From the NCBI GenBank assembly GCA_004335735.1, contig QAXK01003899.1:1-64000 (forward strand): a DNA stretch of 64,000 nt, read 5' to 3'. Numbering within the stretch: the first letter of the stretch is position 1; every line of letters starts with the position of its first letter. The notes beneath the pieces are model-generated. The model did not search any database, was not told the DNA's origin, and saw only the letters and a program-made list of their open reading frames with translations. Made by a program: the position numbers and the translations under genes. This document shows, piece by piece, positions 1-10,553 of this stretch. This stretch comes from Chlorella sp. KRBP (taxonomy: Eukaryota > Chlorophyta > Trebouxiophyceae > Chlorellales > Chlorellaceae).

Positions 1-298
1 CATCTGGTGGAGCCGGTCATGGCAAACAGATGGTCCCACAATTCGCAGTCATGTCACAGACATGCTTCACATCCACAGCCCAGGAATTTCGGGCTGAAAA
101 TGTCTTTTGGCTACCCCTAGCTCGCCCGCCGTGTGTGTTGCATGTCTGTGGTGAGCTTTACACCGCTCTGGCACAGTCACTGCTGGCGGGCGGATGTTCC
201 TCCTCCTCCTTCCTCGCTTTGTTTGTATGGCTGCACCCGTGACTCTCTCTCTGTCTTGTTCACTCACACTGTTTGCATGCTTTGTATGACGTGTGCAG
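1..298 (+). other. Intron of the POLD1 gene (left edge)
   Basis: No coding similarity is seen before the acceptor AG at 297-298. It contains one copy (about 147-163) of a motif, TGTGGTGAGCTTTACA, that also occurs in introns at 49338-49364 and 58393-58415. Confidence 0.5.
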
Positions 299-2461
299 GC
301 GGCAGAGCGCCCCTTTCGTGCAGCGGGTGCTCAAGACAGTCATGTTCCGTGTGCTCATGCACAACGACGTGGCGGGCGCGGTGGCCTTTGCTGAGGACGA
401 GGTGCGTGGGCATGGTGAACACTTCGTGGACCTCGGATGCAGTCTTTGATGTTGTCACCAGCATGACTCGACGGTCCTTTGGCATTGTCACACAGTGAAT
501 GACAGTGAACACAGGCAGTGCTGCGCCTGACTCACTGTTATGTTGTGTACGGTGCCGCAGGTGCGCCGCCTGCTGAGTGGGCGTGTGGAGGTGGGCGAGC
601 TGGTCATGACAGGCGGCCTCTGGCGCGTCACGGGGCAGCAGATTGCCGCCGCTGCAGCCGCGGGAACGGGACCTGCAGGTGCGATATACTGACTTGCATG
701 CTTGTGGTGTGGAGGACTTGGCGTGGGAAGCCGCACTGGGAGGGGTGCATCTTGGGCTCCGTGTGTTGTGTGCTGGCGTTGAGTGCAGAGCGTTGCTCTG
801 CGCTTCATGCATGCCCTCCTGCAGAGCAAACACCTGCTGCTAGTGGCTCAAGCAGAGGGAGAGGCGGCCGCGGCGGCAGCAGCCAAGGCGGGAGAGGCGG
901 CGGCGGCGGCGGTGGCGGCGGCTCTGGCAGGGGCCAGGCGGGTGCAGGCGGCGGGGGAGGTGGGGCCGCAGGCGGGGGTGGCGGGGGAGAGGAGGTGCGG
1001 GGACCTCACGCAGCGTTGGCGGTGCGTCTGGCCCAGCGTGACCCTGGGCGGGTGTTCCTACTGGGCGAGCGCATCCAGTACGTGCTGCTTCAAGGTGAGC
1101 TCCCTTCAGTCTGCTCTCCTGCTTGCCTGCGCGCCTTGTGGGCTTGCCACATCCACGATGAGCAAGGCAAGTGCGTGCGTCAAGCTTGAACACATCCGGT
1201 ACAGCAAAGCAGAGGAGCCTGGCAAGCAGAGGAGCCACGTCATTGCACGATCAAGCAGTGGCAAGCACAGTGGATAGGCCGTGCAGCTCCTTGAACATGG
1301 GGAAGGTTCAACGACAAAGTGGCAGTGGGCTGCCTTTGAGTCGCCGTGTGGCGTGCCTTGCGTTATGGTGCCGCAGGTCACCGGCTCCAGGAGGAGGCAG
1401 CCGAGGACCCGTTACTAGCCGCTGAGCTGGGCCTGCCGCCCAACTTGGAGCTTTACGCGCGTAACAAGCTCATGGTGCCCCTGCTCGAGGTGCTGGAAAA
1501 GGTACGGGCTTGATCTACATCTGTCGGACACCTTCACCTCCTGCAGGTCCACAAGGGCACGTCAGCGGCCCCGCTATGCACCACCTGGTTTGTCCAGCCA
1601 GCCGCAGACTGTTGCGTGCCGCTGACGTGTGCGTGCGTGTGTCTCGTCGGCATGTGCCTCGTGCAGGTGCTGAGCCCGTCAGAGCTGTCCTCCTTCACCT
1701 CGGGCCCGCACATGCTCGTCAAGGTGGACCAACCCGCAGAGGCCGCCCTGCTGGCCCCAGGCGGCAACGCTGAGCTGGTGGCGTCAGCAGCTGCGGTGGC
1801 GGGCGTGGGCGCGGCGCCTGGGGGCCCGGCGGCGGCCAAGGCGGCTCTGTTGGCGGGAGGCAAGGTGCGGCACTGCATGTAGCGCTCTCTGGAGGACTGG
1901 GGCTGGGTGCGTGGGCGTGTACATGGCGTGGCCTCTGGCAAACGTACTACCATGTCGGGGCGCTGACCTGCGTGAGTGATGGTCGTGTGGCGTTGCGCGC
2001 AGGCGAGCAAGGGCGGGCTGCACCAGTCCGGGCTCTCCTCCTTCTTCAAGCAGACGCCGCGTTGCCTGGCCTGCAAGCAGCCCCTGCCCATGGCGGGTGC
2101 ACGCGGGCACCAGCTGCAGGGCGGTGCAGCGGAGCAGCTGCCGCTGGGGCTGTGCGACGCCTGCCTGGCGACAGACGGGCGGTGGGCGGAGACGTACGCG
2201 TCGCTGCTGGGGGAGCACTCGCAGCAGCAGGAGATGCTCACGGCGTCGACGTCGCAGTGCATGCACTGCCACAGCGGCGGGCTGCTGGGCAGGCTGGCGT
2301 GCAGCAACAACGAGTGCGGGGTGCTCTACAGCAGGATGGGGGCGGCGCGGCGGCTGGCCGCGTTCTGGGTCCGGCTCAACCGCATGGAGCTGTGCGTGCC
2401 CGACACGCTGAGGGGGCTGCCGGCGCCATTGGACGTGCAGCAGCAGTTGCTGGAGTGGTGA
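299..2461 (+). CDS. POLD1: DNA polymerase delta catalytic subunit, C-terminal part (5' end outside window)
   Basis: Catalytic subunit of the replicative polymerase delta, which acts in the nucleus on the lagging strand and in repair. Six exons are visible: 299-401, 561-678, 825-1094, 1377-1501, 1667-1864 and 2003-2461, about 423 residues. Only the thumb and C-terminal region is present. It includes the stretch around VGELVMTGGLWRVTG and LGERIQYVLLQ, and two cysteine clusters. CysA is CLAC followed by CDAC (PCNA/zinc site). CysB is CMHC with a ten-residue gap to C, then four residues to C, which is the spacing of the Fe-S cluster site that binds the B subunit. The polymerase and exonuclease motifs lie upstream of the window. 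Oddity: exon 825-1094 carries a long Gly/Ala/Arg-rich insertion absent from animal and yeast enzymes. The first 298 bases look like intron. Family assignment is firm; the 5' exon boundary of the first visible exon is inferred from its AG acceptor. Confidence 0.88.
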
Positions 2462-2655
2462 AGAGTTGCTGTGTTTTCCGCACTTCAACACTTCCAGGTC
2501 TTGGAGGTCCTCAGCACTCAAAAACGAGATCCTCTCGATTGCAGCACCACACCACAGACGTGCACATCCACACTCCTCGCCTCTTCCCTCCAAACAGCGC
2601 ACACTGCGCGAGCAGCGCACACGGTCCTCCACCCTCGCCCCGCCAGCAGCAAGCG
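2462..2655. promoter_or_regulatory. POLD1 3' flank and presumed promoter of the expansin-like gene
   Basis: This 194-bp spacer separates two genes in the same direction, so it must hold the 3' end of one transcript and the promoter of the next. No TGTAA poly(A) motif and no clear TATA box were found. Confidence 0.4.
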
Positions 2656-4683
2656 ATGGCTCGTGCCGCACGGCCTGCAGCGCTCATCCTCGCTGCTGCG
2701 CTCATCGCGAGCCTGGCGCTGGGCGCGTCCGCGGGCTCCTCCGGCGAGTGGCAGAGCGGATCGATGACCTGGGGACCTCGTCCCGACAACACCACCTCGC
2801 CACAGGGCTCTGGCGCCACGCCGAAGCAGGCCATGGAGGCGTACCTGAGTGACAGCTCGCTGGTCGGGTGCGTGTCGCGTGCTTTGGGACGCTGTGGGGT
2901 GGGGGTGCTTGTGCGCGCAAGGTTGCGGGACTCCCTCGCGCGATGTGCGGCCCCCACGCGTCGCAACGCCTTGCCGTGCACTGCGCTGCGCAGGTCTTGC
3001 TTCCAGGTGCAGGGACAGGGCGTCCTGGTGGCGATCCAAGGCTTTGTTCGCGTCGTGGGCACCTTCCCGTGCGCGTCCTCCTCGAGGCGCTGGGCTCACC
3101 CGCTCCTCGACTTCCTGACCTGCCAGCCCAACGTCTTCCGCATCATCTCCAACGACACGGCGGCGGACGTGGTGAGCGGAGCAAAATGGGATGCGTCAGC
3201 CGGCACGACAGCTGCGGCACGCGACAGCCGGAGCACGCACAGCATGATGTTTGAGTGTTTGAAAGTTTGCCACTCCCCGCTCACGCAGCCGGCCCAGGTC
3301 AACATCAACTACCGCAAGGTGGACTGCTGGAGCGACGACGCGTCCGACGTCAAGCCCATCCTGCTGCCAGACGGCCTGGACCTGCCCTCCACCGTGGGAG
3401 GCAGCGCCAAGACGCAGTCCATCAGCGTGCGGCCCCAGAGCGGCCCCGCCTCAAGCCCTGCCCCTCCAAGGCGCGCCGTGCACCGGCGTACGCTGCTTCA
3501 GGGTAACCCAGACCTGCCTCAGCAGCGTGCGCCTCGCGCCGCCTCCACCACGCCCACCTCTTCTCCCTCCCCCTCTCCCTCCCCCTCCCCCTCCCCATCT
3601 CCCTCGCCCTCGCCCTCCCCGGCACCGCAGCCCCAGCCCTCCGCAACCCCTGCTGCCGCCTCCAGCAGCCCCACCCAGCAGCAGCAGCCCCTTGACGCCA
3701 CCGCTCAGTGGGCGCTCAACGCGCTCCAGCAGGGTGGTGGCGCGAGCAACGCTGCCATCTACGACGGCGGCAGCTTTGGGCCTGGCTGGTCGGACTCCTC
3801 GTACAACGTGCAGCCCTTCACAGGATACACCCCAGCAGGTGCGCACGCTGTGGGTGGCGCACGGAGGAGGTTTGCGTCGCTGGAGCATGGGCAAGCATGC
3901 GTATGGTACCGCCGTGCCTGGATGCTTGCACCCACCTGCGCAGGCAAGGACCATGGCGTTGCTCTGTGCAAGGTGATCCCTCAGGGTAGCGCCATGGCTC
4001 TGGCCTGGTCCGCCTCGGGCAGCGCCACCAAGCCATTCCTTGGCAAGAAGTGAGTCGTTCAGGTGGGATAGCGTGTCCGTGTTGCCGGGTTGTGAGGGCC
4101 ACAGCGTGCTTACCTGTGGTGGACGTGCCTTGCCACATGTGTCCGGTGCGCAGGACGCTGGAGTTTTGGGCGTACAAGGGCTCCGCGGCCGTGGCGCCTG
4201 CAGACGTCACGCTTGTTTCTGGTGTCTCGGTGCGTCACAGCAGTCCCCTGCACGCCGCGCTACGCATGGCCTGCAGCCCATGAGTGTGCACGACGGTCCT
4301 GGACTCCTGGTGCCGTGCATTCCTGCTGTGGCTGTGCAGGGCGACTCGTGCAACAGCGCCAACCTCTACCAGCTGTCAACCGTCGACTCGGCGTCCGGCT
4401 GGGTCAAGTTCAGCATCCCGCTGAGCACGCTCGACTCTCGCGGCCAGACGCCCTCAGGTGCGACTCTTGCCCATGTCTTCACCATGTGCTTGATGCTGGG
4501 CGCGGCTTGCGGATGTGACGATGCCGTGCTGTGCACGCTGCGCTGTGCCGTGTGCATGCAGGTGGCCTGTTCCTGGGCTGCTCTCAGGCCGGCACTGCTG
4601 CGGACGTCTACCGCGTCGAGTGGCGCAACCCTAGCAGCGCGTACAACGCCCTGCTCTGCGTGGACTCTGTGCGCCTGCTGTGA
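2656..4683 (+). CDS. Secreted expansin-like protein with C-terminal beta-sandwich domain
   Basis: Seven exons: 2656-2867, 2994-3171, 3298-3838, 3944-4049, 4154-4229, 4340-4457, 4562-4683 (450 residues). Residues 1-28 form a signal peptide (arginines, a hydrophobic core, then ALGASA). The next region matches the expansin double-psi beta-barrel pattern: SCFQVQGQGVLVAIQGF like GxCFEVxC..VVVTVTNF, a later C..W..HPLLDF, and VNINYRKVDC like the family's VPVxYRRVPC. A Ser/Pro linker with a long run of SP pairs follows (about residues 185-215). The C-terminal 165 residues begin IYDGGSFGPGWSDSSY, the start typical of carbohydrate-binding-like jelly rolls fused to bacterial glycan-active proteins. Known family role: loosening of polysaccharide walls without hydrolysis. 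The catalytic-type Asp of expansins is not clearly placed, so the barrel could be degenerate. The wall target is unknown. Confidence 0.6.
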
Positions 4684-4799
4684 TGACAACTCGGATGCAT
4701 GTGAGCGCGGTGTCCTGCGCGCTGACCAGCTTTGCATGGTGATTGCCTCCTCGCGTGCGGCTTTCGCGCGCTCTCAACAAGTGAATGCAACTTGCAGCA
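4684..4799. other. Convergent spacer between expansin-like gene and HPPK-DHPS
   Basis: Only 116 bp separate two converging stop codons, so the 3' UTRs of the two transcripts must overlap. No TGTAA motif is seen on the + strand here. Confidence 0.5.
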
Positions 4800-4804
4800 T
4801 TACA
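4800..4804 (-). terminator. TGTAA poly(A) motif overlapping the HPPK-DHPS stop codon
   Basis: On the - strand the last codons read TTG TAA, so the stop codon is itself part of TGTAA, the chlorophyte poly(A) signal. Whether it is used as such is inferred; it would give a 3' UTR of only about 10-20 nt. Confidence 0.3.
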
Positions 4805-7079
4805 ACGCCTCGGCCTGCGGCCTGTACACGGCGTCAGCCACCTTGAGAGCATCCGCCACATCCCTCACATTGTGCGTGCGCACAACATCGGCGCCCTTCT
4901 GCACGCACACCACCGCCGCCGCCGCCGTGGCCGCATCCCGCTCCTTTGGCACCGTGCGGCCCGTCAGTTGCCCCAAAAAGCCCTTGCGGGACGGCCCCAC
5001 CAGCATGGGCCCGTGCGCAAACGCGCCCTGCAGCACCTCGCTACGCAGCGGCACGTCCAGCCCTCGCAGCAGCTGCATGTTGCCCTCTCCCGTCTTGGCA
5101 AAGCCCAGCCCAGGATCAGTGATGATGCTCCAAGCGGGCACGCCGGCAGCAACCGCCGCGTCCGCCGTGCGCTGCAGCTCGTGGCCCACCTCGTGAACCA
5201 CGCCGCCGGGCACGGTGGTGTAGCGTGTGTGCTGGGGCTGCTGCATGGTTTTGGGGTCGCCGCGCATGTGCATGACCACGAACGGCACGTTGAGCTGGGC
5301 CACCTGCGGCAGGGTCAGAGGAAGGTCAGTGAGCCGCACAATGACTAGAAGCAAGAGCAGACGAGGCGGCAAACCACGCTCACCCATCCAGTGGGCAAGG
5401 ATGCACCCGACGGCCCCAGCCATGGCGCACCTGCTGCCGCATGCGCGCGTCCAGGTTGCCCCCCGATACGTCGTTGACAATGTCGGCGCCCGCCGCCACC
5501 GTCTGCCTGGCCACCTCGGAGTGGAACGTGTCGATGGAGAGCAGAGTGCCGTCCAGCGCCTTGCAAGACCGCAACGCCCTGCTCGTGCATGTTCGACCGA
5601 GGCAGGAAAGCGAGGCAGGAAACATTGTGCTTTCGTCAGGGCCTGTGGAGTTGGAAACATTGTGCTGCGGTCAGAGCCCGTGCGGCAGGGCCCCGTGCAG
5701 GCCCAGGTCAGGGCCTGTGGAGCTGTAAACGCCAAGCAAGAGCTCCAGGCCGTGCAACATCCCACCGCGCCCACCTGACGACGGGCAAGGTGCGCTGCAG
5801 CTCCTCCTCCGCCGTCAGCCACGCCGCCCCCGGACGGGTGCTCTGCCCGCCCACGTCCAAAATGTCGGCGCCCTCTGCCGCCATGGCCTTGGCTGCCTGC
5901 ACCACACGCTCCACATCCACCTGCCCTGACTGCAGTTCCAAGGCTGCAGGGGAGGAGGACGAAGAAGGTGCTGGGTGCCCTGCCATCAAGCTGCCGCCGT
6001 CGCTGAAGCTGTCTGGCGTGACGTTGAGGATGCCCATGAGCAAGGTGCGCTGACCCCAGGTGATGAGCCGCCCACCTCTCCCTGCCGGAGTGACACGCCG
6101 CATCACTGAACCTGCAGCAGCTGGCTCGGGGGCCCCGGCGCCCTGCTGCTGTCCTGCGGCTGAGCGCCCTGCCCCTTGCCCTTGTTGTTGCTGTCGTTGG
6201 TGCTGCTGCTGCGATAGGAGCAACTCGCGTGCTTCCCGTAGTTGCTGCCGCAGGTCCGTTTGCAATGTGTACGTGTGGGATGGCTCAGCTGATGCATGCG
6301 CTGGAGGGTCCCGCCCACTGCTGCTGCTGCTGCTGCTGCTGTTGGGTGCTGCTGCTTCGTGGCCGTCATGTTGCGCGTACCACAGGTCGCTCACGGGCCT
6401 CAGGACAAACTCCCTTTCCCTCCACCTGCGCGTGAAACACGGGACGGTGGTGGCACTCAAGTGCTTGCACTGCCTGTCTCCTTGAGGTAATGCACGCACA
6501 CGAGCAGCCACGGGCACGTGCGGCACACCTTGGGTGCGGGATGGCGAGCCGCTCATCCTGGTATGCTTGGCACCCTGACATAAAGATGATGTCGAGGTCC
6601 AGAGGCCTGGGCCCCCACCGAGGCCCGCCCTGCACGTCCCTGCCTGCCGCCGCCTCGATGCGCTTGAGCGTGTCGAGCAGTGGGCGGGGCGGCAGGTCGG
6701 TGCTGGCCAGCACTGCGGCGTTGAGGAATGGAGGCTGCTCCGTGACGTACGCCGCCGCGGTCTCGTAGAGCGCTGAGCACCGCTGCACCTGTAGTTGCGG
6801 GTGTGGCGCGCTGGCGGGAGGTGGCGCCCGGCGGCGGCTGCGCAGGTAGATGCGTGCCGCCCCACCCGTGCACGTACCTGGATGCCATGCTGCAGCAACT
6901 CCTGCACCGCCCACCACACGTTGCGCCCTCTATCGCCCTGCACACAGAAGTCAGCGCTGGATCGTGGATCACGGCACGCCGTGGACCAATGATCGATGCT
7001 GCAGCGTGCAGGCGCGCACCACGTTGGTGCCGAGCGCGATGACGACCTGCCGCGCTGTGCTGGCGCTCGCCTGCGCCAT
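4800..7079 (-). CDS. Bifunctional HPPK-DHPS, folate biosynthesis
   Basis: Makes 7,8-dihydropteroate in two steps: pyrophosphoryl transfer to 6-hydroxymethyl-dihydropterin, then condensation with p-aminobenzoate. Six exons (complement): 7079-7020, 6937-6878, 6788-6529, 6425-5775, 5578-5431, 5303-4800; 560 residues. HPPK domain: VVIALGTNVGDRGRN, LYETAAAYVTEQPPFLNAAV and the metal/ATP motif RWGPRPLDLDI, then REREFVLRP. A Ser/Gln-rich linker follows (about 95 residues). DHPS domain: LNVTPDSFSDGG, DVGGQSTRPGA (Gln where most bacteria have Glu, as in plants), VNDVSGG, MHMRGDPKTMQ, DPGLGFAKTGEGN, LVGPSRKGFLG, RTHNV. All core motifs are present, so it should be active. Plant enzymes usually carry a mitochondrial presequence. 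Here the ATG lies only ten residues before the HPPK fold, which suggests a cytosolic form or a missed 5' exon. Confidence 0.92.
5618..5726. repeat. Intronic tandem repeat, about 35 bp x 3
   Basis: Inside the HPPK-DHPS intron 5579-5774. Units start near 5618, 5653 and 5689. The first two share GGAAACATTGTGCT..CGGTCAG(A/G)GCC; the third keeps GGTCAGGGCCTGTGGAG but has lost the first half. Confidence 0.7.
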
Positions 7080-7182
7080 CGGTCGCCTTGTGTGTGGCGA
7101 GTTGTGGCCTGGGCTCGCATGAAGTCCACCCTGCCACCTGTGCTGGCCACCCCCGCAGTGACCGCACCACACGTCGTGAGCG
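7080..7182. promoter_or_regulatory. Short divergent promoter region (HPPK-DHPS / F-box gene)
   Basis: Only 103 bp lie between the two ATGs of divergently transcribed genes, so both 5' UTRs and any shared promoter must fit here or extend into the coding regions. No TATA box is evident. Confidence 0.5.
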
Positions 7183-7670
7183 ATGGAGCAGCAGGAGCAG
7201 CAGGCACAGGAGGAGGACTGCACAGCTGCTTCTCCACCACAGCAGCGCCTGCTGCGCCTGCCGGACCTGCAGGCGGATGCGCTGCACCAGGTGCTCGTGC
7301 GCCTGGACAGCCCGCAGGACCTCAGCGCCGCGCTCCTCACCTGCCGCAGCCTGAGGCGCGCTGCCCTGGAGCCAGCGCTGTGGCAGCGGCTGTGCAGGCG
7401 CAAGTGGCACTGCCCGCACACCAGCGCATGGCCGCATGACCCGCGCCGGCTGTTCGCCACCAGCAATGGCCTGCTGGACACGCCGCTAGAGGTGGACGTA
7501 CTGTCCCTGCACAGCGAGCGAGCGAGGGTGAGGGCGGCACCCAGCGTCGTCACCACGGCAGAAGCAGCACCAGGCGGGAGGTGGCGGGGACCGCAGGTCC
7601 TGGTGGCATCGCCGGTGGGGGACCATGTGCACGTTATGGGCCTCACACACTCACACTCGGCAAGCGGCAC

Positions 7671-7707
<37 letters not shown>

Positions 7708-9965
7708 GCACCGCAACCTTCATCCACCGCCGCCGCATGCTCGAGCGACACCAACACCCCAAGTGGTGCAGATGGAGCCCAGACGGCAAGGAAGCGCCAG
7801 CAAGGCCCTCCAGCGCAGCACGGCACGCAGTTAGTGCCGTCATGGCAGATGCGCGTCCCCCTGCCAGCCGCCACACCAGGCAGGCCGCCGCAGGAGGCCA
7901 GCGCTGTGGCTCTCCACCCGCGCGACTGTGGCAGGCACCTGCTGGCTGTGGGCACGCAGCAGGGGGCCCTACACGTCTACCACCTGCCCGCCTCCAACCA
8001 GCCGCAACCCATGGCCCTCCGGCCGCACGCCAGGGCGCAGCACAGCACCCTGCCCTTGACGGAAATCCTCTGGCTGGGCGGTGGCGGCGGGTGCGACACT
8101 AGCACCCTCCAACAGGCACCCGGGCCCACTTCTCACCACCCCAACTCTCTCACAGGCAGCCACAGCAACACAGCAGCTGCTGCTGGCCAGCCGGACAAGC
8201 TGGCAGTCCTGCATGACCAATGGATGTCATGCATGGCTGACCACAGTCCTACCGGCGCCGCCCCGCTGCCGCCACCCGCCAACGGGCCCCGCAACTGTGT
8301 CCGTTTCCTCTCCGCCGAGACGCTGCAGCCGCTCAGCGGTCCGGTGCACGACGTGATGGACGGGTGGCAGCTCATCACCATGGCGCCGCTGGACCCTAAC
8401 CAGGGCGCAGCGGGGGAGCAGGCGCTGGTGGTGGGCAGCGTGGCGGGGCCGCCGTGCAGCACGTGTTGGGACGCGGCGTTCCCGCACCTGTGCTACCACA
8501 AGCCACACGTGAGCGGGTGCGGGTGTGCGGGGTCATGCTGGGGCGCCTTGTGTCGGGGCCTGCAGGGGAGACGCTGGGGAGCGTTCCTGGGGACGCAGCC
8601 TGCCGCCAAGCACGTGTGCTGTGTGACACTCACCTCAACGGATGTGGAAACGCACGCCCGCAGGTGCGCTCAGCGGCGCTGTGCATGGTTGACGCGCGCG
8701 TGCCGTGGGGCCTGGCGGCGCGCTACCAGCTGCACCACCGCTGCCTGTACCCACGCATCCAGTGCGCCCGGCAGCGCTGGGTCTTCACCTCGCACGCCAG
8801 CCGGCCGCTGGTGATCTGGGACCTGCGGGCCATGAGCGTGCCGCTGTTTGAGCAGCCAGAGCTGGACAGGTCGTGCAGGGTGAGTGAGTGTGGCCCTTTG
8901 TCGCACGGTGCCTCATGACGTGGCAAGCAAAAGGCAACACCGAGCCTTGCTGCAGGCTGGGATGAGTACTAGCTCCGATGGCGCTTGTGCGTGCAGGGCC
9001 CTCTAGGCAGTGCCTGCCACGCCCCGCACGCGGGCGCACCTCAGCAGCTGCCACGAGAGCACCAGGGCCTGTGGCTGACGGCCAGCGATGACGTGCTGGT
9101 CGGCCGCAGCGTCAACGGCTGCACCTGGCTGTGGGACCTGTCGGCGGTGCTGGGCTGGTCGGATGGAAGCCTCGGCTGGTGGGAGGCACTGGAAGACGTG
9201 AGTGCGTGCGCCCTGCTCGTGCACACGCTCATGCCTCTCGCACAGACGCAGCCAGCAAGCGAATGGGAAAGGAGGTTCGTGTGCTTGTTCGGCTGCACAC
9301 GCGTGCAGGTGCCGTCGTGGGTTGCCCCCGCTATGGGACAGGGCGGGTGGCCCCGCTGCCTAGGCTCAGCCCCTCCCGGCGCCCAGTCCTTGCCAACTGT
9401 CAACCTCCTCCCCAGTGGTCGTGGCGCTCTCTCCATGGTCGCCCTGTCCAGCAACAGCGCAGGCTGGCGCAGCACCGCTGACGGCACTTCAGGCGGAGAG
9501 TGCTACGTCTGCTCCAACTCAACCACAGCAGCGGCGGCGACGGCGGCGGGTGGGAGTGCGGGGCCATCACGGTGCCGTGTCATGCGTGCACTCGGTGCAC
9601 ACATAGCTCCAGGGTCGCCCACGGGATTGATGCAGCACGAGGAGTGGCGGGACGCGCGACGGCCAATGAGGGTGGAGGTGGGGCAGGAGAGCGGGTCGAC
9701 GGACGAGGTGGCCGGGGACATGGAGGCGGAGTACGCGGAGATGGTGAACCGGCTGAGCGTGCACGGGTGCGTAAGCGGCATGCAGACGGGCAGGTGTGTG
9801 GGCCAGCGGCGCTGGGCCTGTGATGGCGGCGACGGTTGGGTGGCGGACGATGCACGAGATGCGCCCGTGGCGAAGACTGGCGGCGGACACCAGGATGATG
9901 ATGGTGGTGATGATGATGATGATGAGGAGGAGGATTGCTTGCTGGTGTTGGAGCTGAGGGCGTGA
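7183..9965 (+). CDS. F-box / WD40-like protein
   Basis: Four exons as modelled: 7183-8508, 8664-8879, 8997-9197, 9309-9965 (799 residues). Residues about 26-75 match an F-box (LPDLQADALHQVLVRL, then LLTCRSLRRAALEPALWQRL), which normally docks Skp1 in an SCF ubiquitin ligase. Downstream there are degenerate WD-type strands: SRPLVIWDLRA, and LWLTASDDVLVGRSVNG followed by TWLWDLSAV, suggesting a beta-propeller for substrate binding. A polyglutamine run (7672-7708) breaks the first linker. The tail is very acidic (DDDDDEEED) and comes from a triplicated 132-bp DNA repeat. The F-box and the first three exons are well supported. The last exon is less sure, because another frame around 9560-9600 also shows a WD-like GHHGAVSCVHSV, so an unrecognised intron is possible there. 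Confidence 0.7.
7672..7708 (+). repeat. CAG microsatellite encoding polyglutamine
   Basis: Eleven consecutive CAG codons, then CAA GCA, in the first exon of the F-box gene. Confidence 0.9.
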
Positions 9966-10240
9966 TGGCGGATGGCGCACGAAATGCACCCCGGGCCGTG
10001 GCGAGCAGCGGCGGCGGACAGCAGGATGATGGTGATGGTGATGGCTATGGCTATGATGATGAAGAGGATAAGGAAATTGCTTGGAGCTGAGGGCGTGATG
10101 GCGGGTGGCGCACGAGATGCGTCCGTGGCGAGCAGCGGCGGCGGACAGCAGGATGATGATGGTGATGGCTATGATGGTGATGAAGGAGGACGATGCTTCT
10201 TTTTCTGCGAGCTGAGTGAGTCACAGCGTGCCCAGCGCGC
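9841..10240. repeat. Triplicated 132-133-bp tandem repeat at 3' end of F-box gene
   Basis: Unit starts TGGCG(C/G)ACGA at 9841, 9973 and 10106 (periods 132 and 133). Each unit contains ATGC.CC..GTGGCGA, then GGCGGCGGACA.CAGGATGATG and a GATG-rich stretch, then GGAGCTGAGGGCGTGATGGCGG (kept in the first two, reduced to GCGAGCTGAGTGAG in the third). Only the first copy is coding (tail of the F-box protein); the other two are 3' UTR or spacer. Confidence 0.85.
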
Positions 10241-10553
10241 CATTGCGTCGTGGTCCGGCGTGCCTGCAAGTCACGCAGAAAGGTGAAGCACACGCTTGAG
10301 GGACAAATAATCAATCCATCTGCAGAAGAGCAGCTGCAGCAGCAGCGCCGTGCTCTCACTGCAAGGAGACCTCCCCCACCACCAGTCCTTGGGCAGCAGG
10401 GCGCACCCACCTGCTTAGCGTGGAGCGCCAAGCAGCAGCTCGCAAGCCAGCGATGCTGGGCCGTGGGCGTGTTTCGACGATCCGCCATCGCTTCGGGAAG
10501 TCCACGGTGCTCGCCGGCAGCTCCTAAGCGCAGCAGCGAGGCGGGAGTCGTCG
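10241..10553. promoter_or_regulatory. Presumed promoter / 5' UTR of the BRCT-BAH gene
   Basis: The F-box gene must end, and the giant gene must start, between 9966 and 10553. An open frame runs through here from about 10250, but it starts at a GTG and shows no domain. I treat it as 5' leader. Confidence 0.35.

Noticed and set aside
10250..10553. Upstream extension of the giant frame
   Set aside because: Starts with GTG, no domain, odd composition; the ATG at 10554 with a GC-AG intron is a cleaner start.
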